Origin: Clostridiales bacterium | GTDB lineage: Bacteria > Bacillota > Clostridia > Lachnospirales > JAQSXR01 | Length of the DNA: 63,123 nucleotides | Assembly: GCA_029256575.1 (NCBI GenBank) | Contig: JAQSXR010000011.1 | Coordinates: forward strand, 1 to 63,123 | Direction of reading: 5' to 3' | In this document: positions 1 to 8,521 of the stretch, one piece after another | How the letters are laid out: the number at the start of each line of letters is the position of its first letter | Numbering within the stretch: position 1 is the stretch's first letter | Program-made: the position numbers and the translations under genes | The notes under the pieces: model-generated | Databases searched by the model: none | What the model was told of the DNA's origin: nothing | Seen by the model: the letters and a program-made list of their open reading frames with translations, nothing else

Positions 1-127
1 TACTCAAAAGACTTGAAATAGGGTATTTAAACCTTGTTCTATTTCTTGGTGTATAATTTAATCTTTGTTTCATTATTCAGTTTCCAAGGTTCTGTTTTTT
101 AATTACTACTTTCGTAGTGCGTTATTT
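1..127 (-). other. Probable rRNA operon leader (partial)
   Basis: Read on the minus strand, the stretch after the promoter at 128-156 contains a small ACTAC-GAAA-GTAGT hairpin (about 104-117) and then AGAACCTTGGAAACTGAATAA (71-93 area), the type of motif found in leaders and spacers of clostridial rRNA operons. No protein is encoded. The inference is that a 16S rRNA gene starts just beyond the left edge. The rRNA gene itself is not in the window, so this rests on the motif and the promoter only. Confidence 0.45.
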
Positions 128-156
128 ATAATACCACGCCACGTTATCGATGTCAA
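128..156 (-). promoter_or_regulatory. Strong sigma-A promoter, probably of an rRNA operon
   Basis: Minus-strand TTGACA (151-156), a 17-nt spacer and TATTAT (128-133). It lies downstream of the two tRNA-Ser genes and drives transcription out of the left edge into the rRNA-type leader. Confidence 0.7.
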
Positions 157-204
157 CACTTTTATGTGTTATTTTGAGCTTCTTTTCATTAGTAAAGCAC
201 TCAA

Positions 205-293
205 CGGAGAAGGAGGGATTTGAACCCTCGCGCCGCTATTAACGACCTATTCCCTTTCCAGGGGAACCCCTTCGGCCACTTGGGTACTTCTCC
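205..293 (-). tRNA. tRNA-Ser (anticodon GGA)
   Basis: The reverse complement folds as a class II tRNA: 7-bp acceptor stem GGAGAAG/CTTCTCC, anticodon loop CTGGAAA (anticodon GGA), a long variable arm typical of serine tRNAs, and a GGGTTCAAATCCC T arm. The discriminator at 205 is G, as expected for serine. CCA is not encoded. It follows a second tRNA-Ser on the same strand by 54 bp and probably shares its promoter. Confidence 0.95.
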
Positions 294-347
294 AAGCAAA
301 AAGCCAATCAGATAAACAAAACCACCGAAGTGGTCTTGAAAGTAAAA

Positions 348-433
348 CGGAGAAGGTGGGATTCGAACCCACGGTCCCTTTCGGAATCACTGGTTTTCAA
401 GACCAGCTCCTTAAACCACTCGGACACCTCTCC
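348..433 (-). tRNA. tRNA-Ser (anticodon TGA)
   Basis: Class II tRNA on the minus strand with acceptor ends GGAGAGG/CCTTCTCC-like pairing, anticodon loop CTTGAAA (anticodon TGA), an extended variable arm and a GGGTTCGAATCCC T arm. Discriminator G at 348, no encoded CCA. It is the first gene of a two-tRNA unit behind the promoter at 495-523. Confidence 0.95.
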
Positions 434-494
434 ATAGTATAATTCACACGTTCAACTTACTGTTTTAATGTTTCGTTCGTTTGAGCGCTTATTG

Positions 495-523
495 ATAATA
501 ACATGGTTTTTTATACTCGTCAA
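495..523 (-). promoter_or_regulatory. Promoter of the tRNA-Ser pair
   Basis: Minus-strand TTGACG (518-523), 17-nt spacer, TATTAT (495-500), ending about 60 bp before the first tRNA. Its -35/-10 pair closely resembles the one before the rRNA leader. Confidence 0.7.
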
Positions 524-531
524 CACTTTTT

Positions 532-1242
532 TCAATCTTTTTTTAAATTTCTATTTTTTCCTTTTAAAATCGTGTCAGCAATCCATAAATCTTCTATTGT
601 CGTGATTTTTATGTTCTTATAATCACCTAATATTATCTTAACTTTTTCAGTATTAAACTGCTCGAAGACCATTGCATCATCTGTTGAGTTTCTATTCTCT
701 AGCATAAAAAACTGTTCATAAGCATCATAAATTTTATTGAACTGAAATGCTTGTGGCGTTTGGATGCTCCATAGAGTCGTCCTATCTAAAGTTTCTACAA
801 CATAATTATCTTTATTTGATACCTTAATTGTGTCTTTGACTGGTACCCCAAGAACACAAGCTGAATACTTCTTAACACTATCAATACAAGCTAATATATG
901 CTCTGCTGTTATAAATGGTCTTACTCCATCATGAATTAAAACATAATCGCTATCGTTGCATACTTTAAGAGCATTAAAAACAGATTCATATCTTTCTTTT
1001 CCGCCCTCTATAATATGTGTAACCTTTGAAAAATTATACCTAGCAACTATTTCTTGTTTACAAAAATTAATATCATCATTTCCACAAACAATAATTATGT
1101 TATCTACAGAACTATTTTGGAATTCTTTAATAGTATATGAAAGAATCGGTCTATTATCCAACATTAAATATTGCTTTGAAACCGCTGTATTCATTCTTTT
1201 CCCTTGCCCTGCTGCAAGGATAATTGCAGTAATTTTCCCCAT
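532..1242 (-). CDS. ispD: 2-C-methyl-D-erythritol 4-phosphate cytidylyltransferase
   Basis: Transfers CMP from CTP to methylerythritol phosphate in the non-mevalonate isoprenoid pathway (cytosol). At 236 residues it has the normal family length. The nucleotide-binding signature LAAGQGKRM is at residues 9-17 with the following SKQY, HDGVRPF at 104-110 and VPVKDTIK at about 133-140. The start ATG follows a GGGTGA-like ribosome binding site and overlaps the end of tsaD by one base, so the two genes are translationally coupled. The C-terminus is lysine-rich. It is a stand-alone IspD, not fused to IspF. Family assignment is firm. Confidence 0.95.
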   Translation of the reverse strand: MGKITAIILAAGQGKRMNTAVSKQYLMLDNRPILSYTIKEFQNSSVDNIIIVCGNDDINFCKQEIVARYNFSKVTHIIEGGKERYESVFNALKVCNDSDYVLIHDGVRPFITAEHILACIDSVKKYSACVLGVPVKDTIKVSNKDNYVVETLDRTTLWSIQTPQAFQFNKIYDAYEQFFMLENRNSTDDAMVFEQFNTEKVKIILGDYKNIKITTIEDLWIADTILKGKNRNLKKD

Positions 1243-2264
1243 TACTTTTCACCCAATTTAAGATTTGGTATCGCATTTAAGTCCATTCCATGTCTTATAC
1301 CTTTTTTATATTCAATATACCCAGCTGCTCCTATCATTGCTGCATTATCAGTACATAATATTTTAGACGGAAAGTAAAATTCAATACCTTTTTGCTTACA
1401 TACATCAATAAGGCTATTACATATGGTTGAATTAGAAGCAACTCCTCCAGCAATAGCTAGTTTATTTATTTTATAGTGTTCAACCGCTTTCAGCGCACGA
1501 TCTATTAAGACATCGCTAACTGCTCTTTGAAAGGAAGCGGCAATATCAGCTTTATTTACTTCTAAACCCTTCATTTGTGCTAAGTTAATATAATTTAAAA
1601 CAGATGATTTAAGACCACTAAAACTAAAATCATAAGGGGCCCCTTCTATTACAGCACGCGGGAAATCTATCGCTCGATCATTTCCTTCTTTTGCAAGTTT
1701 TTCAATCTTAGGACCACCAGGATAACCTAAACCAACTGCTCTAGCTACTTTATCAAAAGCTTCTCCGGCAGCATCATCCCTAGTTCTTCCTAGAATTTCA
1801 TATTCACCATAATCTTTTACAAGAACCAAATGTGTATGCCCACCCGAAACTATTAAGCACACAAATGGTGGTTCTAATTGTTTATTTTCTATAAAATTAG
1901 CACATATGTGCCCCTCTATATGATGCACACCAATTAAAGGCTTATTGATAGAGTAGGCTATCGCTTTCGCTTCTGCTACCCCTACTAATAATGCCCCTAC
2001 TAATCCTGGCCCATACGTAACCGCAATTGCATCAATATCTTCCAAAGTCATAGCAGCCTCTAACAAAGCCTCTTCAATAACTTGATTGATTTTTTCAATA
2101 TGTTTTCTTGATGCAATTTCAGGAACTACGCCGCCATACAATTTATGTATGTCTATTTGCGATGAAATAATATTTGATAATACTTCACGACCGTTTCTAA
2201 CAACTGCGGCGGCTGTTTCATCACATGAGCTTTCAATTGCTAATATATTTATATTCATATCCAT
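1242..2264 (-). CDS. tsaD: tRNA N6-adenosine threonylcarbamoyltransferase TsaD
   Basis: Catalytic subunit that transfers the threonylcarbamoyl group from TC-AMP to A37 of ANN-decoding tRNAs, working with TsaB and TsaE, which are also encoded here (7288-8428). The 340-residue protein shows the ASKHA nucleotide-binding start [15 protein letters not shown], the metal-binding H-x3-H (about H115 and H119 in VHHIEGH), SGGHTHL near 140-146 and CTDNAAMIG near the end. Start ATG follows AGGTGAAGAA. Together with the upstream 187-residue gene (8 bp away) and ispD it forms a compact cotranscribed run. Confidence 0.97.
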   Translation of the reverse strand: MDMNINILAIESSCDETAAAVVRNGREVLSNIISSQIDIHKLYGGVVPEIASRKHIEKINQVIEEALLEAAMTLEDIDAIAVTYGPGLVGALLVGVAEAKAIAYSINKPLIGVHHIEGHICANFIENKQLEPPFVCLIVSGGHTHLVLVKDYGEYEILGRTRDDAAGEAFDKVARAVGLGYPGGPKIEKLAKEGNDRAIDFPRAVIEGAPYDFSFSGLKSSVLNYINLAQMKGLEVNKADIAASFQRAVSDVLIDRALKAVEHYKINKLAIAGGVASNSTICNSLIDVCKQKGIEFYFPSKILCTDNAAMIGAAGYIEYKKGIRHGMDLNAIPNLKLGEK

Positions 2265-2272
2265 TTCTTCAC

Positions 2273-2836
2273 CTACTCAAAAAAGGCATCAGTCTCTTGC
2301 CAACCTCTTACCTTCCAAATTCCATCAACTTTTACAAGAAGAATATTTTCGTATATTTTTATATCTTTTTGGTTTCCATCTACTAGATCAAAGAGAACTC
2401 GTACACCACATAATTCTTCTCCCTCTACAACTGCTTGATCAGCATCTGTAATACGATCTATCGTATATGCTATTATTACTCTTTTGCTTTTTTTATAATC
2501 TAAAATTTCATTATTAAGCCTTTCCATATATTCTGTATATGGATTATTTAACAATAATTGTTCATCAAACAAGTGTCTCATTTGATTCGCAAGCGCAGCA
2601 ATGTCCTTATCACTATTTTCTGTAACATAGAACTGTTTTGTTATTCTAGAAAACAAATCTACAACTTCTTTTTGTGTTGAGGGGTAATCCTCCACCAAAT
2701 CTAATGCTTTAAGCTTTTCTAATTCAGTCATTGCTTTTTTATCAGTCATGCTACTACGATACACTAAAAAGACTGTTGCACTTATGACCATTATTACAAT
2801 AAAAATACCAAGAAATTTCTTCACATTATCACCCAC
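2273..2836 (-). CDS. Membrane-anchored protein of unknown function (DUF6715-like)
   Basis: 187 residues with an N-terminal membrane anchor (about residues 7-26, [18 protein letters not shown]) and an extracytoplasmic rest. The soluble part looks like an alpha/beta NTF2-like or DUF6715-type domain found in Lachnospiraceae, ending in a [10 protein letters not shown] strand. I recognise no catalytic motif. It sits between tsaD (8 bp downstream) and rnz (stop/start overlap) and is probably cotranscribed with them. The family name is from memory and uncertain; the membrane anchor is clear. Confidence 0.6.
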   Translation of the reverse strand: MGDNVKKFLGIFIVIMVISATVFLVYRSSMTDKKAMTELEKLKALDLVEDYPSTQKEVVDLFSRITKQFYVTENSDKDIAALANQMRHLFDEQLLLNNPYTEYMERLNNEILDYKKSKRVIIAYTIDRITDADQAVVEGEELCGVRVLFDLVDGNQKDIKIYENILLVKVDGIWKVRGWQETDAFFE

Positions 2837-3747
2837 TATTCTATAGTATAATCTAATGTGGTAGACATTCTATCCTTCCCAGCGATTGCATTTGCAAATA
2901 TTTTTCTAACATCATTCATGTATTCTTCTGGGTGTATTAATGAAGGACTATAATGTGTCAACCATAATTCATTTACATTAGCTTTTTTTGCTAGGTTTGC
3001 AGCTTCATAGAAAGTCATGTGTTTATATTCTTTGGCTTGCTTTTCTTTTTCTTTTTCACCATACATACCTTCGCATATAAATATATCGGCATTTTCTGCT
3101 GATTCAATTATACTTTGAGTTGGTCTTGTATCCGTACAGTAAGTTAATTTTAATCCTTTTCTTTCTGGCCCAAGTACCATATCTTTTGTATATGTTACTC
3201 CGTCACATTCAGCTTCATCCTCTTTTTGTAACTTACTCCAGCATTTCATAGGAACACTATTTTCATTCGCTTTATCAATTGAAAATTTACCCGCTCTATT
3301 CAATATAATATTATATCCGTAGCAAGTAACATTGTGATTTACTTTAAAAGCTTCAATTGTTAATCCACAAATATTAATGCTAACTTTTGGCTCACTAAGT
3401 TCAATAAACTTCAGTTCATAAGGCAATTCTGGTGCAATAACCCTAAGACAATCAACTACCTTCTCAAGCCCCTTCGGACCAATTAGTGTAATTGGTTCTC
3501 TTCTATCTGAGTTTCCTATTGTTAATAATAAACCAGGTAATCCACTAATGTGATCACCATGATAATGTGTAAAACATATTACATCTATAGGTTTAAATGT
3601 CCAACCTTTTTCTTTTATTGCTATTTGAGTTCCCTCACCACAATCTATCAGCACCGTACTGCCATTGTATCTAGCCATAAGTGCAGTAAGCCACCTGTGC
3701 GGCAACGGCATCATACCTCCGCAACCAAGCAGACAAATATCAAGCAT
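2836..3747 (-). CDS. rnz: Ribonuclease Z (metallo-beta-lactamase fold)
   Basis: tRNA 3'-end processing endonuclease. Residues of the zinc site are visible: THYHGDH (HxHxDH) near residue 63, a distal H in FKVNHNVTCYG, D in LTYCTDTRP and the C-terminal LTHYSP. Length about 303 residues fits short-form RNase Z. A GTG nine bases further upstream (3756) is in frame, but GGGGTGAAAG sits right before ATG at 3747, so the ATG is the better start. Extra insertions between residues 180 and 200 are typical of the clostridial branch. The gene overlaps or abuts a small zinc-ribbon gene upstream. Confidence 0.88.
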   Translation of the reverse strand: MLDICLLGCGGMMPLPHRWLTALMARYNGSTVLIDCGEGTQIAIKEKGWTFKPIDVICFTHYHGDHISGLPGLLLTIGNSDRREPITLIGPKGLEKVVDCLRVIAPELPYELKFIELSEPKVSINICGLTIEAFKVNHNVTCYGYNIILNRAGKFSIDKANENSVPMKCWSKLQKEDEAECDGVTYTKDMVLGPERKGLKLTYCTDTRPTQSIIESAENADIFICEGMYGEKEKEKQAKEYKHMTFYEAANLAKKANVNELWLTHYSPSLIHPEEYMNDVRKIFANAIAGKDRMSTTLDYTIE

Positions 3748-3752
3748 TTCTT

Positions 3753-4025
3753 TCACCCCATCTTATTTAAAAAATATTCTTTTATACTTGGTGGTATGGC
3801 AAATTGTTTAACTAACTTGTCATAACACTCTTCACATATATCTATTCTATGAGTTTGCCCATCTTTTTGAGAGAAATATCCCCACTTCTTACTAATCGAA
3901 ATGTAATCTTTACTATTTTCAGTACCCAGTTTTTGTGAAGTAACTATTTGACCGCACATATTACAAAGAATTTCATCTATAACTTTAGCATTTTTCACAG
4001 TAAGTTTTTTAGCATATCTTCTCAT
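3753..4025 (-). CDS. Small zinc-ribbon protein of unknown function
   Basis: The open frame runs up to 4076, but a strong AGAAGGGGA site lies just before the ATG at 4025, giving a 90-residue product that begins MRRYAKKLTV. It carries two CxxC pairs (CNMC near residue 23 and CEEC near 70), spaced like a zinc ribbon, and no enzyme motif. It directly precedes rnz and overlaps its possible GTG start, so the two are translated together. I do not recognise the family; a role in RNA or DNA binding would be a guess. Confidence 0.6.
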   Translation of the reverse strand: MRRYAKKLTVKNAKVIDEILCNMCGQIVTSQKLGTENSKDYISISKKWGYFSQKDGQTHRIDICEECYDKLVKQFAIPPSIKEYFLNKMG

Positions 4026-4192
4026 CTCGTGTCCCCTTCTGCATGTCATGTCAAAGCGGAAATCCTTACTCCGCAAGCTTCTGACTAAAATCTATCATCT
4101 ACAACGTTCATAACTTACTAACTTCTATGACGATTATACCATTTTGATAGGTTAAAGTACATAACAATTGTTTACAGTAGGGGGGGCCCATA

Positions 4193-4260
4193 ATAAAAAA
4201 GCATCTCAAAAGAATAGTAATATAATGCATTTTACGCATTCTATTCTAAGAGATGCTTTA
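4193..4260 (-). terminator. Rho-independent terminator after tkt
   Basis: Minus-strand hairpin with AAAGCATCTC/GAGATGCTTT at the base continuing through AAGAATAG/CTATTCT, followed by TTTTTTATTA. It closes the transketolase transcript. The remaining gap between here and the zinc-ribbon gene (4077-4192) shows nothing else clear apart from a run of seven G on the plus strand. Confidence 0.85.
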
Positions 4261-4269
4261 AAAATCAAT

Positions 4270-6255
4270 TTATAAAATCGCTAATGTTTTTGCTACTACA
4301 TTATCAACTGTAAATCCAAACTCTTTAAATAAGATCTCCGCTGGTGCTGAAGCTCCAAAATGATCTATAGTAACAGTTGTACCGTCTAAACCAACATATT
4401 TACCCCAACTAAAAGAACTTCCAGCTTCTATTGCAACTCTTTTTCTAATGTTATTAGGTAATACTTGTTCTTTATATTCAGCCGATTGTTGTTCAAATAA
4501 TTCCATCGAAGGAACACTAACAACTCTTACATCAACACCTTTTTGAAGTAATTCAATACGTGCATTATAAGCTAATTCTACTTCTGAACCTGATGCCATT
4601 AATATTGCATCCGGTGTTTCTTTTGTTGAATCTACTAAAACATAAGCGCCTTTTAATGCATCTTTTGAAGATTCTTTATATTGAGGCAGATTTTGTCTAG
4701 TCAATACGATTGCTGTTGGAACATTTTTAGATGTAATTGCATAGTACCATGCAGCTACTGTTTCAGTTGCATCTGCTGGTCTAAAAACTGTAAAGTTAGG
4801 TAAGCTTCTTAACATCGTCAATTGTTCTATTGGCTCATGTGTAGGTCCATCTTCTCCAACCCCTATACTATCATGTGTCAATACATATGTTAGAGGTAAT
4901 CCCATAAGAGCAGATAATCTAGCCATAGGTTTAACATAATCACTAAAAACAAAGAAAGTTGAAACATAAACTTTTAAACCACCATGAACGGTTAACCCAT
5001 TTCCAATACCAGCCATTGAAAGTTCACGAACACCGAAGTGTAGATTTCTTCCTGTATAATCTTTTGCAGAAAAATCTCCTTCTCCATTCATATAAGTCTT
5101 TGTTGATGGTGCAAGGTCAGCTGATCCGCCGATTAAATTAGGTAGTTTTGTTTTTAATCTATTTATGATTTCTCCAGAAATATTTCTAGTTGCGTTAGGC
5201 TTGTTATCAAATTTCCAGAATTCTTCATCATTAATTAAATCTTTTGCTAACTCATCGTTGTGAGCTTGTTCCCATTCTTTTGCTAGTTCAGGATATTGCT
5301 TAGAATATTCAGCAAATTTTTCATTCCATTGTTGTTCCATGTTAGCATTTTCATTCACTATTTTCTCTATATTTAAACGAACTTCTGAAGGTACTGCAAA
5401 TTCATCCTTCTCAGTCCAACCTAAAAATTCTTTTGTGGCAATGATATTATCAACACCTAGAGGTTCACCATGTGCACTTGCTTTACCTTGTTTTGCTGGA
5501 CAACCATACCCTATTTGTGTTTTAACTTCGATTAGGGAAGGTTTACCTTTCGTTGATTTAGCTGTACTTATCGCTTTTGAAATACTTTCTAAATCTGTAC
5601 CATCTTCAACTGTATAAACATTAAAGCCTAGGGCTCTAAATCTTCCTGCAACATCTTCCGTAAATGCTATTTCTGTACTACCTTCAATTGAAATATTATT
5701 TGAATCGTACATTATTATAAGTTTATCTAATTGTAATGTTCCTGCTAATGAAGCAGCTTCATATGAAATTCCTTCCATCATACAACCATCACCCGAAATT
5801 ACGTATGTGTAATGATCTACGATATCATAGCCTTCTTTATTAAACTTAGCTGCAAGGTGCTTTTCAGCCATTGCCATCCCCACTGCATTTGAAAATCCTG
5901 CTCCAAGAGGCCCTGTAGTCGTTTCAACACCAATTGTATGTCCATATTCTGGATGTCCTGGTGTTAAGCTTCCCCATTGACGGAAGTTTTGTAAATCTTC
6001 TATAGTTAATCCATAGCCGAATAAGTGTAGCAGTGAGTATAACAACATAGATCCGTGTCCGCCTGATAATACAAAGCGATCTCTGTCAACCCATTTCGGA
6101 TTTTTGGGATTGTGTTTTAAATGCTTAGCCCAAAGTTCATATGCCATTGGAGCTGATCCCATTGGCAATCCTGGATGTCCTGAGTTTGCTTTTTGAATCG
6201 CTTCAGCAGATAAAAGTCTTATGGTATTAACTGTAAGATTATCAATTTTATTCAT
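4270..6255 (-). CDS. tkt: Transketolase
   Basis: Thiamine-diphosphate enzyme of the pentose phosphate pathway that moves two-carbon units between ketose and aldose phosphates. At 661 residues it is full length with all three domains. Visible signatures: HPGLPMG near residue 27, GHGSMLLYSLL near 66, the ThDP motif GDGCMMEG near 155, and DSIGVGEDGPTHEPIEQL near 465, which carries the catalytic region of the pyrimidine domain. The start ATG follows AGGAGGAAG. A weak promoter (TTGAAA-16-TAAAAT, about 6301-6328) precedes it, so it may be transcribed on its own. Confidence 0.97.
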   Translation of the reverse strand: MNKIDNLTVNTIRLLSAEAIQKANSGHPGLPMGSAPMAYELWAKHLKHNPKNPKWVDRDRFVLSGGHGSMLLYSLLHLFGYGLTIEDLQNFRQWGSLTPGHPEYGHTIGVETTTGPLGAGFSNAVGMAMAEKHLAAKFNKEGYDIVDHYTYVISGDGCMMEGISYEAASLAGTLQLDKLIIMYDSNNISIEGSTEIAFTEDVAGRFRALGFNVYTVEDGTDLESISKAISTAKSTKGKPSLIEVKTQIGYGCPAKQGKASAHGEPLGVDNIIATKEFLGWTEKDEFAVPSEVRLNIEKIVNENANMEQQWNEKFAEYSKQYPELAKEWEQAHNDELAKDLINDEEFWKFDNKPNATRNISGEIINRLKTKLPNLIGGSADLAPSTKTYMNGEGDFSAKDYTGRNLHFGVRELSMAGIGNGLTVHGGLKVYVSTFFVFSDYVKPMARLSALMGLPLTYVLTHDSIGVGEDGPTHEPIEQLTMLRSLPNFTVFRPADATETVAAWYYAITSKNVPTAIVLTRQNLPQYKESSKDALKGAYVLVDSTKETPDAILMASGSEVELAYNARIELLQKGVDVRVVSVPSMELFEQQSAEYKEQVLPNNIRKRVAIEAGSSFSWGKYVGLDGTTVTIDHFGASAPAEILFKEFGFTVDNVVAKTLAIL

Positions 6256-6300
6256 TGTCTTCCTCCTGTTTATTAGGTTTTAAAATTCTATACAAGTTGA

Positions 6301-6328
6301 ATTTTAACATATTTCCAATTAATTTCAA
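6301..6328 (-). promoter_or_regulatory. Possible tkt promoter
   Basis: Minus-strand TTGAAA (6323-6328), 16-nt spacer, TAAAAT (6301-6306), about 45 bp before the tkt start. The -35 overlaps the stop codon of the preceding gene. AT-rich sequence makes chance matches likely. Confidence 0.4.
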
Positions 6329-6846
6329 TAGCTAGTCTTGTTAGTTTTCATCTTTTTTAGTAGGATAATTATGGTTACTAATAATAATACTGGGAATAAG
6401 CATATTTCAAATAAAACAATTGTTGACAATACATCTCCATTAATTCCAATCACCATTGGCATGTATGAAGTCAAACCCCAACTTTCTACTTGGTATTCTA
6501 CTACATATCCACTTCCTGGCGCCATTTCTGTTTTACCAATTACTCTACCTTTTACAATAATATCTCTATTTAATATCTCGTGTTTACTAAGTTTGTTACT
6601 TGGTACATTCCCTGTAAGTATTAATTTATTCGTCTCAACCGCTATCTCTTCATTTACAAAAATATCTTTTAGTTCTTCTTCTCCATTTAAGACTTGAAAC
6701 TCAGCATTAAAAGCTCCCGTATCACGAATTAAAAGTCTTGTTACACCATATTTTCCCCCATCGTTTTGAGGTACTTTGTAGGGTAACAATGCAAAAACTA
6801 TTATTGCTACATATATTATCCAAATTGCTATTAATGCTTTCTTCAC
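6325..6846 (-). CDS. Two-TM membrane protein of unknown function
   Basis: 173 residues, starting with GTG behind a GAAGGTG site. A transmembrane segment spans about residues 4-22 and a second about 142-165, followed by a lysine-rich cytoplasmic tail. The domain between them is predicted to be outside and contains beta-strand-rich sequence with GNVPSNKL and KGRVIGKTEMAPGSGY, which recalls OB-like folds but without a match I can name. Three bases separate it from rimI, so it probably belongs to the tsaE-tsaB-rimI transcript. No function can be given. Confidence 0.6.
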   Translation of the reverse strand: MKKALIAIWIIYVAIIVFALLPYKVPQNDGGKYGVTRLLIRDTGAFNAEFQVLNGEEELKDIFVNEEIAVETNKLILTGNVPSNKLSKHEILNRDIIVKGRVIGKTEMAPGSGYVVEYQVESWGLTSYMPMVIGINGDVLSTIVLFEICLFPVLLLVTIIILLKKMKTNKTSY

Positions 6847-6848
6847 AT

Positions 6849-7301
6849 TTACACACCTTCTTCTAATATTCTATACCACATTATTAGTGCATCTTCATTT
6901 GGTTGCTGATAAAAACTCTTACGAATACCAACACCTTCAAAACCAATTTTCTCATATACATGTTGTGCTCTTTTATTACTTACTCTAACTTCTAAAGTTA
7001 AAGCATTGATACCATCTTCTTTCGCTCTTTCTATCATCTCTTCTACTAGCTTGGTCCCAATACCTTGCTGCTGATATTGCTTTTTGATTGCTATATTTGT
7101 AATATTTCCCTCATTTACAATATTCCATAAACCTGAAAATCCAACCAATTCACCATTTTTTATTGCAACAAAATACATCGCTTTTGGATTTTTGAGTTCA
7201 TCTTCAAAATCAGTTTTTGACCAAGGCATTGAGAAATTCTCCTCTTCAATCATTACAACAGCCTCAATATCAAGTATATTCATTTTTCTAATTATTAACA
7301 T
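6849..7301 (-). CDS. rimI: Ribosomal protein alanine N-acetyltransferase RimI
   Basis: GNAT-family acetyltransferase, 150 residues. The acetyl-CoA loop is visible as QQQGIGTKLVEEM (about residues 76-88), with the family motif NxxAQHVYEKIGF near 108-120 and the N-terminal FSMPWSKTDF typical of RimI. It would acetylate the N-terminal alanine of S18, though substrate range varies in Firmicutes. The ATG at 7301 lies seven bases behind AAAGGAG, so translation starts inside the 3' end of tsaB (14-nt overlap). The order tsaE-tsaB-rimI is a classic conserved cluster. Confidence 0.93.
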   Translation of the reverse strand: MLIIRKMNILDIEAVVMIEEENFSMPWSKTDFEDELKNPKAMYFVAIKNGELVGFSGLWNIVNEGNITNIAIKKQYQQQGIGTKLVEEMIERAKEDGINALTLEVRVSNKRAQHVYEKIGFEGVGIRKSFYQQPNEDALIMWYRILEEGV

Positions 7302-8001
7302 CCATTTTCTCCTTTAGCTCTCTTTCCGCTTGAACTAATCGAAGATAATTTGGGGCATGGTCTCTTGCATTTTCTAGTTTTCCCTCATTATAATAATTTA
7401 GCGCTACTCTTGCTACTGCAGTAGCATTTTGTCTATTAAGATTAACAGGTGCAAATAATGCTTTGTCGGCTAATTTATCTTTAATCTTATCAAAATGTAT
7501 TGTAACCCCATCTCCCAGAAAAATACATTGATTACCGTATTTATCTAGTTCTGATAAAAGTTCATCAATCTCAATTGATCTATCTTCTCTAATAGCGACT
7601 ATTTTGTCACCATTACTTTGATACATACCTGCATATACTTGATTTCTTCTTGCATCTATAATAGGGCAAATTAATAGATCTTTTGCATAACAAAAATTGT
7701 TAGCCATTGCCTCTAACGTGGGTACGCTTATAATCGGTTTATTAAGTGCAAGTCCCAAACCTTTCGCTGTGGCAGACCCTATTCTTAGACCGGTAAAAGA
7801 ACCCGGTCCTTCTGATATCGCAATCGCATCAATTGATTTTATATCAACTTCCAATTGTTTTATTAACTCATCTAGCATAGGCATTAAGCTTTGTGAATGC
7901 GTTTTTTTATGATTGGTTGTAAATTCACCTAATATCTGATCCGAATCAACGAACGCTACTGATGCTACTATTGCAGAACTTTCAATTGCTAGTATTCTCA
8001 T
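7288..8001 (-). CDS. tsaB: tRNA threonylcarbamoyladenosine biosynthesis protein TsaB
   Basis: Non-catalytic ASKHA partner that dimerises with TsaD. It has ILAIESS at the N-terminus, EGPGSFTGLRIG near residue 66 and SVPTLEAMA near 94. GAGGGTGA precedes the ATG at 8001, which is preferred over an in-frame ATG nine bases upstream, giving about 237 residues. The gene overlaps tsaE by about 20 bases and rimI by 14. With tsaD at 1242-2264 and tsaE next door, most of the t6A machinery (apart from TsaC) is in this window. Confidence 0.95.
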   Translation of the reverse strand: MRILAIESSAIVASVAFVDSDQILGEFTTNHKKTHSQSLMPMLDELIKQLEVDIKSIDAIAISEGPGSFTGLRIGSATAKGLGLALNKPIISVPTLEAMANNFCYAKDLLICPIIDARRNQVYAGMYQSNGDKIVAIREDRSIEIDELLSELDKYGNQCIFLGDGVTIHFDKIKDKLADKALFAPVNLNRQNATAVARVALNYYNEGKLENARDHAPNYLRLVQAERELKEKMDVNN

Positions 8002-8428
8002 ACGTTTCACCCTCTATTTTAATTATTCTATAATCAAAACCCTTTTCTAAATCCTTCTCAATCGTAATCGTAATTGCATTCTTAGGAATAATCTCAGGAA
8101 CTAGGTTCGCCCATTCGACTAAACTAACACCATCTCCATAGAAATAGTCCTCATATCCAATCTCATCCATTTCCGAAACATCACCAATTCTATATACATC
8201 AAAGTGGTACAAGGGAAGTCTCCCTTGTTCATATACTTGAACAATCGTAAAAGTCGGGCTAGATATAGCTTCTTCGATTTCAAGACCTTTGGCAAACCCT
8301 TGTGTGAAAACAGTTTTCCCTACGCCTAGATCCCCTAATAAGCAGTATATATCCCCTTTCTTTGCATTCTCTCCAATATTCTTACCTAATTCAAATGTTT
8401 GCTCTGCAGATAAGCTTGGCACTTTCAT
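7982..8428 (-). CDS. tsaE: tRNA threonylcarbamoyladenosine biosynthesis ATPase TsaE
   Basis: Small P-loop ATPase (148 residues) that resets the TsaBD complex. Walker A is GDLGVGKT (about residues 32-39), followed by SPTFTIVQVYE and HFDVYRI, which carries the conserved D, and the VEWANLVPE motif. Start ATG follows AGAAAGAGGA. It is the first gene of the run tsaE-tsaB-rimI-(6325 gene). A small AGACG-GGGG-CGTCT hairpin at about 8506-8519 separates it from the upstream YcxB-like gene. Confidence 0.95.
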   Translation of the reverse strand: MKVPSLSAEQTFELGKNIGENAKKGDIYCLLGDLGVGKTVFTQGFAKGLEIEEAISSPTFTIVQVYEQGRLPLYHFDVYRIGDVSEMDEIGYEDYFYGDGVSLVEWANLVPEIIPKNAITITIEKDLEKGFDYRIIKIEGETYENTSN

Positions 8429-8521
8429 ATTGTGTCCTCTTTCTTAAGAAAAGGGAAGTCGCAAAATAGTTGACAGTATATAGTATAAATACTCTCGCTA
8501 CTTTGAGACGCCCCCGTCTGT

